Below, piece after piece: positions 10,011 to 18,321 of a DNA stretch of 39,419 nucleotides. The stretch's first letter is position 1. The number at the start of each line of letters is the position of its first letter. The position numbers were made by a program, and so were the translations under genes. The DNA is taken from NCBI GenBank assembly GCA_903959855.1, contig CAJBYR010000111.1, forward strand, positions 1 through 39,419, given 5' to 3'. The notes beneath the pieces were generated by a model that made no database searches, was not told the origin of the DNA, and was given only the letters and a program-made list of their open reading frames with translations. This stretch comes from an uncultured beta proteobacterium (lineage in GTDB: Bacteria > Pseudomonadota > Gammaproteobacteria > Burkholderiales > Rhodocyclaceae).

Positions 10011-10024
10011 TAGTGAAAATCCCG
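10011..10024. repeat. Left 14-bp direct repeat of the R-M island
   Basis: Exact copy of TAGTGAAAATCCCG. On the minus strand it reads CGG GAT TTT CAC TA, completed to TAG by the next base, which reproduces the RDFH end of DnaE2. The hydrolase ATG follows 9 nt beyond that stop. Confidence 0.8.
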
Positions 10025-10173
10025 CCACCTAGACAGCGAAGTCTTTGCGGACCGATTCCGCGCGCAGGCATAATGAGACTCAGCATTTTGGAAGTGAGTA
10101 CGGCGTTATTGACGGCCCGCATGGCAATGGCTTTGTGTTGCAGTATTGCCCGCATTTTTCCAGGGATCATGAA

Positions 10174-10202
10174 TTGACATCCAGACAGCTCTACCTTGAT
10201 TT
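10174..10202 (+). promoter_or_regulatory. Possible promoter of the methyltransferase gene
   Basis: A perfect TTGACA lies at 10174-10179, with a poor -10 (TTGATT or TGATTT, 16-17 nt downstream). If used, the message would start close to the ATG at 10213. The weak -10 keeps confidence low. Confidence 0.25.
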
Positions 10203-10212
10203 GGATGGCGGA

Positions 10213-11907
10213 ATGGCTAGACCCCATTCCGCCAAGGTCGCAGCTGCGATCGAAAAGTTGTCCACCGCATCAGGATCCGAGTCTCGTGGTGCAATCTTCA
10301 CCCGCGTTGAAGTTGTCGAATTCATTCTTGACCTGCTTGGCTACACGGAAGACAAGCCACTAGCCCATCAGCGAATGCTGGAGCCATCATTCGGGGGCGG
10401 AGATTTTCTGCTACCTGCCGTAAGCCGCTTGCTGAGTGCCTGGCGAGCTGGATCGGGCAAAAAGTCGCCCTTGGAGGATCTCGGCGAGTCTATCCGTGCG
10501 GTGGAACTACACCGCGAGACTTTCGATGCAACTCGTGCTGCCGTAATCGCATTGTTAACGCAGGAAAACCTACCGCAATCAACCGCGCAAGACGTCGCCG
10601 ATCGCTGGCTAACGCATGACGATTTCCTGCTTACGGAACTTGACGGCCAGTTCGATTTTATTGTCGGCAATCCACCATATGTGCGTCAGGAAATGATTCC
10701 CGCAACCCTGCTGGAGGTTTACCGGAGCCGTTATCCAACCATGTACGACCGCGCTGACCTCTATATTCCGTTCATTGAGCGCTCCCTATCGCTCCTCTCG
10801 CAAGGCGGTAGCCTGGGCTTTATCTGCGCTGATCGCTGGATGAAGAATCGCTATGGTGGGCCACTGCGCAACCTGGTCGCCGAGCAGTTCCACATGAAGA
10901 TTTATATCGACATGGTCGACACCCCTGCCTTTCATTCCAATGTGATCGCCTATCCCGCGATCACCGTCATTAGCCGGGAGAAGCCCGGTGCGACGCGCAT
11001 TGCGCATCGACCGGCCATTGACCGGGCGACCCTAACCAAGCTGTCTGAAATGCTTCGCGCCACTGACCTGCCGAAGAATTGCAGTACGGTCCGCGAGCTC
11101 TCAAGTGTCACCAATGCCGCTGAACCGTGGCTCCTGGAATCGGCGGACCAGATGGTCCTCATCAGGCGGATTGAGCAGCAGTTCCCGACCTTGCAGGAAG
11201 CTGGTTGCATCGTAGGCATAGGAGTCGCGACCGGCGCGGACAAAGCCTTCATCGGTGACTTTGAAGACCTCGATGTCGAAGCGGATCGCAAGCTGCCATT
11301 GGTGACGACTCGCGACATCGCGTCGGGCGAGGTCAATTGGCAGGGACAGGGGGTCATCAATCCATTTGCCGAAAATGGCGGTCTGGTTGATCTGAAGGAT
11401 TACCCTCGTCTGCGCCGCTACCTGGAAGCCCGGCAGGAGGTCATCTCCGGTCGCCATTGCGCGCAGAAATCGCCGGGCAACTGGTATCGCACCATCGACC
11501 GGATCACACCGGCGCTCGCAAAAAAGCCCAAGCTCCTGATCCCCGACATCAAGGGCGAAGCCCATATCGTTTTCGAGGCTGGCAAGCTGTATCCGCATCA
11601 CAATCTTTATTACCTGACGTCCGAAGAATGGAACTTGAGGGCCTTGCAGGCCGTGATGCTTTCTGCCGTCACCCGCCTCTTTGTGGCAACCTATTCAACA
11701 AAGATGCGAGGCGGCTTTCTTAGGTTCCAGGCGCAATACCTCAGACGTCTGCGCCTTCCGCACTGGCGCAGCGTTTCCGAATCGCTGCGGATCGAACTGA
11801 TCGAGGCAGCGACAAAACGGGATATACAGGCCTGCAACCGCGCAGCATTCAAGCTGTATGGCCTCAGTCACGAAGAAAAATCTGGCCTTGGAGGCAATGG
11901 AAGCTAA
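10213..11907 (+). CDS. Type II DNA adenine methyltransferase, M.PaeR7I/M.XhoI-like
   Basis: N6-adenine methyltransferase, 564 aa from the ATG at 10213. The track begins at a TTG at 10045 and adds 56 residues without family features; GGATGG before 10213 can serve as ribosome site. The AdoMet motif FGGGDFLL and the catalytic NPPYVRQEM tetrapeptide are visible, preceded by [21 protein letters not shown] as in Eco57I-type enzymes. The C-terminal half is the likely target-recognition region. It ends exactly where the endonuclease gene begins (TAA then ATG). It should protect host sites from the partner enzyme, predicted CTCGAG. GC content is lower than in flanking genes, in line with horizontal transfer. 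Confidence 0.9.
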   Translation: MARPHSAKVAAAIEKLSTASGSESRGAIFTRVEVVEFILDLLGYTEDKPLAHQRMLEPSFGGGDFLLPAVSRLLSAWRAGSGKKSPLEDLGESIRAVELHRETFDATRAAVIALLTQENLPQSTAQDVADRWLTHDDFLLTELDGQFDFIVGNPPYVRQEMIPATLLEVYRSRYPTMYDRADLYIPFIERSLSLLSQGGSLGFICADRWMKNRYGGPLRNLVAEQFHMKIYIDMVDTPAFHSNVIAYPAITVISREKPGATRIAHRPAIDRATLTKLSEMLRATDLPKNCSTVRELSSVTNAAEPWLLESADQMVLIRRIEQQFPTLQEAGCIVGIGVATGADKAFIGDFEDLDVEADRKLPLVTTRDIASGEVNWQGQGVINPFAENGGLVDLKDYPRLRRYLEARQEVISGRHCAQKSPGNWYRTIDRITPALAKKPKLLIPDIKGEAHIVFEAGKLYPHHNLYYLTSEEWNLRALQAVMLSAVTRLFVATYSTKMRGGFLRFQAQYLRRLRLPHWRSVSESLRIELIEAATKRDIQACNRAAFKLYGLSHEEKSGLGGNGS

Positions 11908-12648
11908 ATGGCGCTTGACCTTGTCGATTACGAACAAATGGCCCGCAAGGCGGTAAAGGCATTCTGGAAGAAACGGAAAGTCGCCACGCAAAAGCAGATT
12001 GAATCCGGCAAGGCCGACCAAGGCGAACGTGCAGGCGTCACCAGCGGCAAGAACATGGATGGCTTCATTGCCCTGATACTTGCCATTGTCCGAGCGAACG
12101 GATTGGCACATGCCGAAATTCACCTGAAGCGTGCTGTATTGACCCTGCCGGGTTACTTCAGACCAACCAAGCTCTGGGACATCCTGGTCATCCACAAGGG
12201 TGAACTGATCGCTGCAATTGAGCTGAAGAGCCAGGTGGGCCCTTCATTCGGAAACAACTTCAACAATCGTACCGAAGAAGCCATCGGTACCGCGCACGAT
12301 CTCTGGACAGCCTACCGTGAAGAAGCTTTCGGCAAACAGCCACGCCCCTTTATAGGCTGGCTGATGATGGTTGAGGATGCTCCCAAGTCCAGATCACCGG
12401 TCAAGGATACGTCGCCGCATTTCCCGGTTTTTCCGGAGTTCAAAAATGCGTCCTATCTCGAGCGATATGACCTGCTTTGCCAAAAACTGGTGCAGGAACA
12501 GCTTTACACCACGGCCAACCTTATTACGTCGAAGCGCAGTGCTGCCGCCCACGGCGAGTTTTCTGAGCTGTCGGCAATGACCGGACTCAAAACTTTTGTC
12601 ACGGCGCTGGCTGGGCACGTTGCTGCGGAGGCGGCGCGGCTTGGGTGA
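11908..12648 (+). CDS. Type II restriction endonuclease, PaeR7I-like (predicted CTCGAG)
   Basis: The 246 aa protein strongly resembles PaeR7I, an XhoI isoschizomer of the same length. Distinctive stretches are [35 protein letters not shown], and [23 protein letters not shown]-(D/E)xK-like catalytic core is suggested by KLWDILV followed by AAIELKSQ. The ATG directly follows the methyltransferase stop, so the two are probably coupled. Predicted specificity is CTCGAG, by family resemblance only. It converges on dnaE2 with 33 nt between stops. There is no controller-protein gene. A CTCGAG site occurs inside this gene at 12457-12462. Confidence 0.9.
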   Translation: MALDLVDYEQMARKAVKAFWKKRKVATQKQIESGKADQGERAGVTSGKNMDGFIALILAIVRANGLAHAEIHLKRAVLTLPGYFRPTKLWDILVIHKGELIAAIELKSQVGPSFGNNFNNRTEEAIGTAHDLWTAYREEAFGKQPRPFIGWLMMVEDAPKSRSPVKDTSPHFPVFPEFKNASYLERYDLLCQKLVQEQLYTTANLITSKRSAAAHGEFSELSAMTGLKTFVTALAGHVAAEAARLG

Positions 12649-12681
12649 AATACCGCAGTAAAGTTGGTGTAGCGGATGCAC

Positions 12682-15600
12682 TTAGTGAAAATCCCGGCTG
12701 CCGGTCAGAAGCCCGCCGAGCAATTCGCTGTGGTCGAACAGTCGCTTGGCGACGAGGTGCACCACGGCGTGCTCGCCTTCGCCTTGCACCTGCAACTGGC
12801 CAGCCACTCCGAGCAGGCGGCTGCCGAGCAAGAGTCGGCGCTGACGGCACGCCAAATCATTGAATACCACGATGTTGGCGCTACCGGTTTCGTCTTCCAG
12901 GGTGACGAAGATCACGCCGCTGGCGGTACCCGGGCGCTGGCGGCAGGTGACGATGCCGGCGCAGCGCACCACGGCGCGGTCGCCGCAGTTGCGCAGTTCC
13001 ATGGCCGGGAGGTAGCGCTTCGCCGCCAGCCGCGTGCGCAACAGCGCCAGCGGGTGGCGGCCGAGCGTGAGGCCGAGGCTGCCGTAGTCGGCGACGATCT
13101 CTTCGCCTTCGCGCGGCGCGGCGAAAACCACGTCCGCGTCATTCAGTGCCATGCCGGCGAAGAGGTCGCGCTGCAGCGGCACGGCGGCAGCGGCCCAGGC
13201 GGCCTGGCGACGATGGCCGGCCAGCTGCCGCAGCGCCCCGCCGGCCGCGAGCAGGTCAAGGTCGCCCTGGCCAAGCTCGGCACGGCGCGCGAGATCGGCG
13301 AGGTCGGTAAAGGGCGCTTCATCACGCGCACCGACGATGCGCTCGCCGGCCGCAGTGGAGAAGCCGCGCAACTGCTGCAGGCCGAGGCGCACCGCCGCCA
13401 GGCCCTCGCCTTCCAGCGTGCATTCGCATGCGCTGGCCGTGACATCGACGGGCCGTACCTCGATGCCGTGGCGGCGCGCGTCCTGCACCAGTTGCGAAGG
13501 CGAGTAGAAGCCCATCGGCTGCGAGTTGAGCAGGCCGAGCAGGAAGGCTGCCGGCTCGTGGTGCTTGAGCCAGGCCGAGACATAGACCAGCAGGGCGAAG
13601 CTGGCGGCATGCGACTCGGGGAAGCCGTATTCGCCGAAGCCCTGGATCTGGCGATAAAGCGCCTCGGCGAATTCGTCGGCGTAGCCTCGATCACGCATCC
13701 CGGAAAGCAGGCGCTCGCGGAAGGGCTCCAGCCCGCCCTTGCGCTTCCAGGCCGCCATGGCGCGACGCAACTGGTCGGCCTCGCCCGGCGTGAAGCCGGC
13801 GGCGACGATGGCCAGCTGCATCGCCTGCTCCTGGAAGATGGGCACGCCCAGGGTGCGCGACAGCACCTCGCGCACCGCCACGCTGGGATACGCCACCGGC
13901 TCCAATCCTTGCCGCCGGCGCAGGTAGGGATGGACCATGTTGCCCTGGATCGGGCCGGGGCGCACCAGCGCCACCTCGATCACCAGGTCGTAGAAGCAGG
14001 CCGGCCGCAAGCGCGGCAGCATCGCCATCTGCGCGCGCGACTCGACCTGGAACACGCCGACGGTATCGGCGCGCGACACCATCGCGTAAGTCGCCGCATC
14101 CTCGGCCGGCACCTCGGCCAGCCCGAACGGCGTGCCATGCCGCCGCGCCACGGCCGCCAGCATGCGGCGGATCGCCGAGAGCATGCCCAGGGCCAGCACG
14201 TCGACCTTCATCAGGCCCAGCGCGTCGATGTCGTCCTTGTCCCACTGGATCACGGTGCGTTCCGGCATGGCGGCGTTTTCCACCGGCACCAGGCGGTCGA
14301 GGCGGCCGCGTGCAATGACGAAGCCGCCGACATGCTGTGTCAGGTGGCGCGGGAAGCCGATCAGCATTTTGGCGATGCCCAACCAGCGCCGCACCGCGGG
14401 ATCGTCCGGATCGAGGCCGACTTCGGCAAAGCGCTGCGCCAGTTCCTCGCGCTTCTCCCACCAGGCCAGGTTGCCGGCCAGGCGCTCGATCGCGGCCAGC
14501 GGAAAGCCCAGCGCGCGCCCGGCATCGCGCAAGGCGCCGCGGGTGCGCCAGGTGATCACCGCGGCGGCCAGCGCGGCACGCTCGCGGCCGTATTTGGCAT
14601 AGATGTACTGGATCACCTCCTCGCGCCGCTGGTGCTCGAAATCGACATCGATGTCGGGCGGCTCGTTGCGCTCCTTCGAGACGAAGCGCTCGAACAGCAT
14701 GCTGGCGCGCGCCGGATCGACCTCGGTGACGAAGAGCGCGTAGCAGACCGCCGAGTTGGCCGCCGAGCCGCGCCCCTGGCAAAGTATCCCCTGCGCTCGC
14801 GCCCAGGCCACGATGTCGTGTACGGTGAGGAAATAGGGCGCATAGGCCATCGCGGCGATCAGCGCCAGTTCGTGCTCGACCTGCGCCAATACCTTGTCCG
14901 GCACGCCGCCGGGATAGCGCCGCGCCAGTCCCTCCTCGCTCAGCCGCCGCAGCCAGGAATCCGGCGTCTGGCCCGGAGGTACGACTTCCTCGGGGTATTC
15001 GTAGCGCAGCTCGGCCAGCGAAAAGTTGCACAACGCCGCGACCTTCACGGTTTCGGCCAGCAGTTCAGGCGGATACAGGCGCGCCAGCGCCAGGCGCGAG
15101 CGCAGGTGGCGCTCGCCGTTGGGGAACAATGCATGGCCGGCTGCCGCCACCGTGGTATTAAGGCGCAATGCGGTCAGTGCATCCTGCACGGGCCGGCGCG
15201 AGCGCGCATGCATGTGCGCGTCGCCGGCCGCCACCAGCGGCAGCGATACGGCAGCAGCAATTTCGCGCAGCGCGGCGAGACGCTCGTGGTCGTCGGGCCG
15301 CAAGTGGCGCTCGAAGGCAATCCAGGCGCGGCTTGCGAAATGATCCGCCATCCACTGCGCCTGGTCGCGCCAGTCGGCCCTGTTCTCGCCACAGGGCAGC
15401 CACAGCGCCAGGCAGTCCGGCACGCCGCCGCCGTCCCAGCCGGCGAGGTCATGGCGCGTCAACTGGTAGCTGCCTTTTCCCGCGCGCCGCCGGCCCAGCG
15501 TGGCCAGCGCCGCGAGATTGCCGTAACCGGCGCGATTGCGCGCCAGCAACACCAGTTTCATGCCGCAAACGAGCCGCAGCTCGGTGCCGTGGATCAGTGT

Positions 15601-15801
15601 GAGCCCGAGGCCGCGCGCCGCGAGATGGGCGCGCACGCTGCCGGCAAAGCTGCATTCGTCGGTGACCGCCAGCGCCGCGTAGCCGAGTTCCACCGCCCGC
15701 GCCACCAGCTCCCCGGCGTGCGAAGCGCCGCGCAGGAAGCTGAAGTTGGACAGGCAGTGGAGTTCGGCGTAGGGCGGGAGGGAGGTCGTGGCAGGCTCGA
15801 T
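12682..15801 (-). CDS. dnaE2: Error-prone DNA polymerase DnaE2 (ImuC)
   Basis: Catalytic polymerase of the SOS mutasome, expected to act with ImuA and ImuB on damaged templates. The order is PHP domain ([18 protein letters not shown] and [14 protein letters not shown]), C-family polymerase core with catalytic aspartates in PDIDVDFEH and [10 protein letters not shown], then a C-terminal OB-fold region ending in the family-typical SRDFH. In-frame coding similarity reaches upstream of the track start (GTG at 15705), but no ATG, GTG or TTG exists between an in-frame TAA and that conserved segment. ATC at 15801 is used here as a provisional start (1039 aa). A LexA box lies 2 nt upstream of it. The 3' end abuts the R-M island. 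Confidence 0.93.
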   Translation of the reverse strand: MEPATTSLPPYAELHCLSNFSFLRGASHAGELVARAVELGYAALAVTDECSFAGSVRAHLAARGLGLTLIHGTELRLVCGMKLVLLARNRAGYGNLAALATLGRRRAGKGSYQLTRHDLAGWDGGGVPDCLALWLPCGENRADWRDQAQWMADHFASRAWIAFERHLRPDDHERLAALREIAAAVSLPLVAAGDAHMHARSRRPVQDALTALRLNTTVAAAGHALFPNGERHLRSRLALARLYPPELLAETVKVAALCNFSLAELRYEYPEEVVPPGQTPDSWLRRLSEEGLARRYPGGVPDKVLAQVEHELALIAAMAYAPYFLTVHDIVAWARAQGILCQGRGSAANSAVCYALFVTEVDPARASMLFERFVSKERNEPPDIDVDFEHQRREEVIQYIYAKYGRERAALAAAVITWRTRGALRDAGRALGFPLAAIERLAGNLAWWEKREELAQRFAEVGLDPDDPAVRRWLGIAKMLIGFPRHLTQHVGGFVIARGRLDRLVPVENAAMPERTVIQWDKDDIDALGLMKVDVLALGMLSAIRRMLAAVARRHGTPFGLAEVPAEDAATYAMVSRADTVGVFQVESRAQMAMLPRLRPACFYDLVIEVALVRPGPIQGNMVHPYLRRRQGLEPVAYPSVAVREVLSRTLGVPIFQEQAMQLAIVAAGFTPGEADQLRRAMAAWKRKGGLEPFRERLLSGMRDRGYADEFAEALYRQIQGFGEYGFPESHAASFALLVYVSAWLKHHEPAAFLLGLLNSQPMGFYSPSQLVQDARRHGIEVRPVDVTASACECTLEGEGLAAVRLGLQQLRGFSTAAGERIVGARDEAPFTDLADLARRAELGQGDLDLLAAGGALRQLAGHRRQAAWAAAAVPLQRDLFAGMALNDADVVFAAPREGEEIVADYGSLGLTLGRHPLALLRTRLAAKRYLPAMELRNCGDRAVVRCAGIVTCRQRPGTASGVIFVTLEDETGSANIVVFNDLACRQRRLLLGSRLLGVAGQLQVQGEGEHAVVHLVAKRLFDHSELLGGLLTGSRDFH
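12683..12696. repeat. Right 14-bp direct repeat of the R-M island
   Basis: Exact TAGTGAAAATCCCG, forming the last four DnaE2 codons (RDFH) and the first two bases of the TAA stop on the minus strand. It pairs with the copy at 10011-10024. Confidence 0.8.
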
Positions 15802-15803
15802 AA

Positions 15804-15819
15804 CTGTGTTTTTTTACAG
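15804..15819. promoter_or_regulatory. LexA box of dnaE2
   Basis: CTGT-GTTTTTTT-ACAG is an exact match to the CTGT-N8-ACAG SOS box. It lies just upstream of the DnaE2 coding region and overlaps the in-frame TAA that bounds it, so it should place dnaE2 under LexA repression. A second exact box precedes lexA. Confidence 0.85.
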
Positions 15820-15849
15820 CTTACCGCAAAGCCCCGCCGACTGCATCGT

Positions 15850-15889
15850 TTGACCTGAATCAGCGCGCGCGTACCGAATTGCCGATACT
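15850..15889 (+). promoter_or_regulatory. FNR/DNR-like site and -10 for the haem protein gene
   Basis: TTGAC-CTGA-ATCAG at 15850-15863 matches 8 of 10 half-site positions of the FNR consensus TTGAT-N4-ATCAA. A GATACT -10 (4 of 6) at 15884-15889 would put the start near 15897, about 40 nt from the box centre. That is the class II FNR arrangement. It suggests oxygen-limited expression of the downstream gene. Confidence 0.45.
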
Positions 15890-15942
15890 GTCTTACCATG
15901 TGCCCGAATCGCACACTTCAATCTACATCGAAAGGAATCATC

Positions 15943-17241
15943 GTGAAAAAAGCTGCCCTGTTCCTGGCCGTAGCCGTCGGCAGCCTTGGCCATGCCCTCG
16001 CCGCCGACCCGGCGAAAATCGACTGGGGCAGGATCCCGGTGGTGAACGTACCCTTGTTCTACCCCGGCCAGTCCTCTTACGAATGGCTGCTGAGCGATGC
16101 CCACAAGGGCGCGGCCAAGGAAACCCGGCGTGGCGACGCCTGCACCTTCTGCCACGACGAACCCGACGGCGAGAAGGACATCGGCAACAACATCGTCACC
16201 GGCAAGCGCCTCGAACCGACGCCCCCCAAGGGCAAGAACGGCCACATCGACCTCAAGGTGCAAGCCGCCTATGACGAAAAAAACGCCTACCTTCGCTTCC
16301 AGTGGAAAACCAACGGCAAACCGACCGGCGACTACCCGGCTTACCGCTTCGACGGCAAGGAGTGGAAGGCCTACGGCGGCCCGCGCCTCCACGCCGACGT
16401 CCGCTCCGGCAAGCAACCGGCCGTGTACGAGGACCGGATCTCGATCATGCTCGATGACGGCAAGGTGCCGAACTTCGCCAAGCAGGGCTGCTGGCTGACC
16501 TGCCATGACGGCCAACGCGACATGCCGAAGCAGGCAACAAAGGAGGAAGTCGCCGCCAACCCCCTGCTCGCCGCAATCAAGAAGGCCGATGTGCGCAAGT
16601 ACCTCCCCGCCACCCGCAACGACCCGTCCGACTGGAAGAGCGGCAAGAGCGTCGAGGAGATCAACAAGATCAAGGCCGAGGGCGGCTTCCTCGACCTGAT
16701 CCAGTGGCGTTCGCATCGCACCAACCCGGTCGGTGGCGTGGATGACGGCTACGTGCTGGAATGGCGCAATTTCGATGCCGGCAAGAACCACTTCGCCTCC
16801 AACATGGACGGCGAAAAGAAGCAGCCGAAGTTCATGTTCGACGCGACAAAGTTCGGCACCAAGGCGATGACCGCCGACGATTTCGGCAAGAAGGACAATT
16901 TCCTGATCAAGGGTACCAATGTGGTGCCCTTCGACCCGAACGCAGGGTGGAAGGAAGGCGATATCCTGCCGCAGTACGTCCTCTCCGCCACTGACGCGGC
17001 CGGTTCCGCCGCCGACAACAAGGGCAATGGGGTCTGGAAGGATGGCATGTGGACTGTGGTCGTAATGCGCCCGCTAGGCCTCGCCAACCCCGACGACAAG
17101 GCGCTGAAGGCCGGCGGCGTGTACAACGTCGGCTTTGCCGTCCATGACGAAAACATCACCTCGCGCGGCCATCACGTCAGTTGGGTACGCAGCCTGGGAC
17201 TGGGCGCCAAAGCCGACATCGAAGCCGTCAAGCTGCCCTGA
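15943..17241 (+). CDS. Periplasmic haem protein, ethylbenzene dehydrogenase gamma-like (EB_dh)
   Basis: A GTG at 15943 behind AAAGGAA gives 432 aa with a clean Sec signal (KKAALFLAVAVGSLGHALA, cleavage before ADPAK). The track ATG at 15898 would bury this signal behind 15 extra residues. The mature protein has a c-type haem motif CTFCH near residue 66 of this reading and a second, CWLTCH, of the CxxxCH kind. The rest resembles the EB_dh haem-binding domain found in gamma subunits of DMSO-reductase-family enzymes and in free-standing cytochromes. No molybdoenzyme subunit is nearby, so it may be a stand-alone electron carrier. An FNR-like promoter upstream suggests use under low oxygen. Confidence 0.8.
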   Translation: MKKAALFLAVAVGSLGHALAADPAKIDWGRIPVVNVPLFYPGQSSYEWLLSDAHKGAAKETRRGDACTFCHDEPDGEKDIGNNIVTGKRLEPTPPKGKNGHIDLKVQAAYDEKNAYLRFQWKTNGKPTGDYPAYRFDGKEWKAYGGPRLHADVRSGKQPAVYEDRISIMLDDGKVPNFAKQGCWLTCHDGQRDMPKQATKEEVAANPLLAAIKKADVRKYLPATRNDPSDWKSGKSVEEINKIKAEGGFLDLIQWRSHRTNPVGGVDDGYVLEWRNFDAGKNHFASNMDGEKKQPKFMFDATKFGTKAMTADDFGKKDNFLIKGTNVVPFDPNAGWKEGDILPQYVLSATDAAGSAADNKGNGVWKDGMWTVVVMRPLGLANPDDKALKAGGVYNVGFAVHDENITSRGHHVSWVRSLGLGAKADIEAVKLP

Positions 17242-17263
17242 GCTCAAACCGGCTTCTGGCACA

Positions 17264-17301
17264 CCGCCGACGCCCCCGGATCAATCCGGGCGCGTCGGCG
17301 G
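17264..17301. terminator. Strong inverted repeat after the haem protein gene
   Basis: Two 18-nt arms match at 17 positions around a 2-nt CA loop, from CCGCCGACGC to GCGTCGGCGG. The stem starts 22 nt after the stop codon and ends 28 nt before the methyltransferase ATG. No T-tract follows, so it is either a terminator of a non-canonical kind, an mRNA-stabilising stem, or a REP-like palindrome. Confidence 0.6.
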
Positions 17302-17329
17302 TTCCATAAGCATCGCCACGGATTCGGCC

Positions 17330-17953
17330 ATGACCACCAGCGCCAGCATTGCCTTCTTCGACCGCCAGTTCCGCCAGCAACTCGCGGGGCAGGATTTCCA
17401 GCTCAACCCCTTTGAATTGGCCGCCCTGCCCCACCTGCGCGGGCACGTGCTCGACTACGGGTGCGGCCTCGGCAATCTCGCGCTGGCGGCCGCCGCGCAG
17501 GGCTGCACGGTCACCGCAATGGACGCCAGTCCGGCAGCCATTGCGGCACTGCGCGATCGCGCCGGCAGCGCCGCGCTGCCAGTGGAAGCAATCGAGGCCG
17601 ATCTGCGCGATTACCCGATCGCCGGCGAATTCGATGCCGTGGTTGCCATCGGGCTGCTGATGTTTTTCGATTGCGCAACGGCGGATCGTGTCCTGGCCCG
17701 CTTGCAGGAACGGGTCCGCCCCGGCGGCATCGCCGCCATCAACACCCTGATCGAAGGCACAACCTGGCTCGAGGTTTTCCGGAACGACGCCCATTGCCTG
17801 TTCGCCGGCGACGAACTGGGACGTCGCTTTGCCGGCTGGGACCTGCTGCACTCGGAGTTTCGCGACTTTCCCGCACCCGGCAACACACTCAAGTCGTTTG
17901 TCACCCTCGTCGCACGCAAGCCCCTGGCCACCGAAAATCAGCCGCCGGATTGA
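17330..17953 (+). CDS. SAM-dependent methyltransferase, TehB-like class I
   Basis: A 207 aa class I methyltransferase beginning at the ATG at 17330; the longer track ORF from 17135 runs through the upstream gene and hairpin. The AdoMet motif I is VLDYGCGLGNLAL, motif II is VTAMDASPAAI, and VVAIGLLMFFD corresponds to motif IV/post-motif. The TehB group can methylate oxyanions such as tellurite, but many members have other substrates, so no substrate is claimed. It overlaps the convergent GIY-YIG gene by 16 nt. The large hairpin upstream may separate its transcript from the haem protein gene. Confidence 0.8.
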   Translation: MTTSASIAFFDRQFRQQLAGQDFQLNPFELAALPHLRGHVLDYGCGLGNLALAAAAQGCTVTAMDASPAAIAALRDRAGSAALPVEAIEADLRDYPIAGEFDAVVAIGLLMFFDCATADRVLARLQERVRPGGIAAINTLIEGTTWLEVFRNDAHCLFAGDELGRRFAGWDLLHSEFRDFPAPGNTLKSFVTLVARKPLATENQPPD

Positions 17954-18321
17954 TCCCCGCGACGCTGCCGGCCGAGGTAGCGCAAGTGGCTGCCGCAGCC
18001 CTTGCGACAATCGGACGCGCCAAAGCCGGGAACGATGACTTCGCCGCCGGTACTGCGGTTCAAGCCGCATTCGGTGCGGGACGAGCGCCCGACGCAGAAC
18101 AGTTCGACGCCCGGCGCGGCAAGCAGGTAATCGATGTGCCAGCGCAGCGGCTTGTCCTTGCGGCAATGCCGCGCAATCCTCGCCTCCAGGCCACGCTTCG
18201 CGCTGCCGGTATAGACATAGACCCCGGCGGGGAAATGGAATTCGCCAAGGCGACCGACCGCGATGGTGAGCGGTCGCCGCAGCGCGATCCACAGTTGGTA
18301 GCTGGTCGCCCGCGCCGTCAT
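17938..18321 (-). CDS. GIY-YIG family protein (COG1833, DUF123-like)
   Basis: A 127 aa protein whose N-terminal half contains [12 protein letters not shown] (the GIY and YIG elements) followed by [10 protein letters not shown] and LRWHIDYLL. This matches the Uri-type endonuclease group (COG1833), small proteins whose function is not settled. Cysteines in [12 protein letters not shown] and [10 protein letters not shown] could bind metal. The ATG overlaps the stop of the upstream hybrid kinase by 4 nt (ATGA), so it is the last gene of that minus-strand operon. Its stop overlaps the convergent methyltransferase gene. Confidence 0.75.
   Translation of the reverse strand: MTARATSYQLWIALRRPLTIAVGRLGEFHFPAGVYVYTGSAKRGLEARIARHCRKDKPLRWHIDYLLAAPGVELFCVGRSSRTECGLNRSTGGEVIVPGFGASDCRKGCGSHLRYLGRQRRGDQSGG

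Larger units (their letters stand above)
10011..12696 (+). mobile_element. R-M island inserted at the 3' end of dnaE2
   Basis: The segment holds only a methyltransferase and a restriction endonuclease gene and is bounded by two exact 14-bp direct repeats, TAGTGAAAATCCCG at 10011-10024 and 12683-12696. On the minus strand each copy reads Arg-Asp-Phe-His followed by the first two bases of a stop codon: TAA at the right copy, which is the current dnaE2 end, and TAG at the left copy. The island is visibly less GC-rich than its neighbours. It contains no integrase or transposase. This fits insertion with target duplication, or site-specific integration by an enzyme supplied elsewhere. Confidence 0.7.

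Noticed and set aside
10025-10212. Search for a controller protein or integrase gene of the R-M island
   Set aside because: No open frame with helix-turn-helix or recombinase motifs is present; the ORFs here are shadows or extensions.
12676-15858. 1060-aa plus-strand ORF
   Set aside because: Antisense shadow of dnaE2. The minus-strand frame carries the polymerase motifs; this one is low-complexity His/Arg/Gln-rich.
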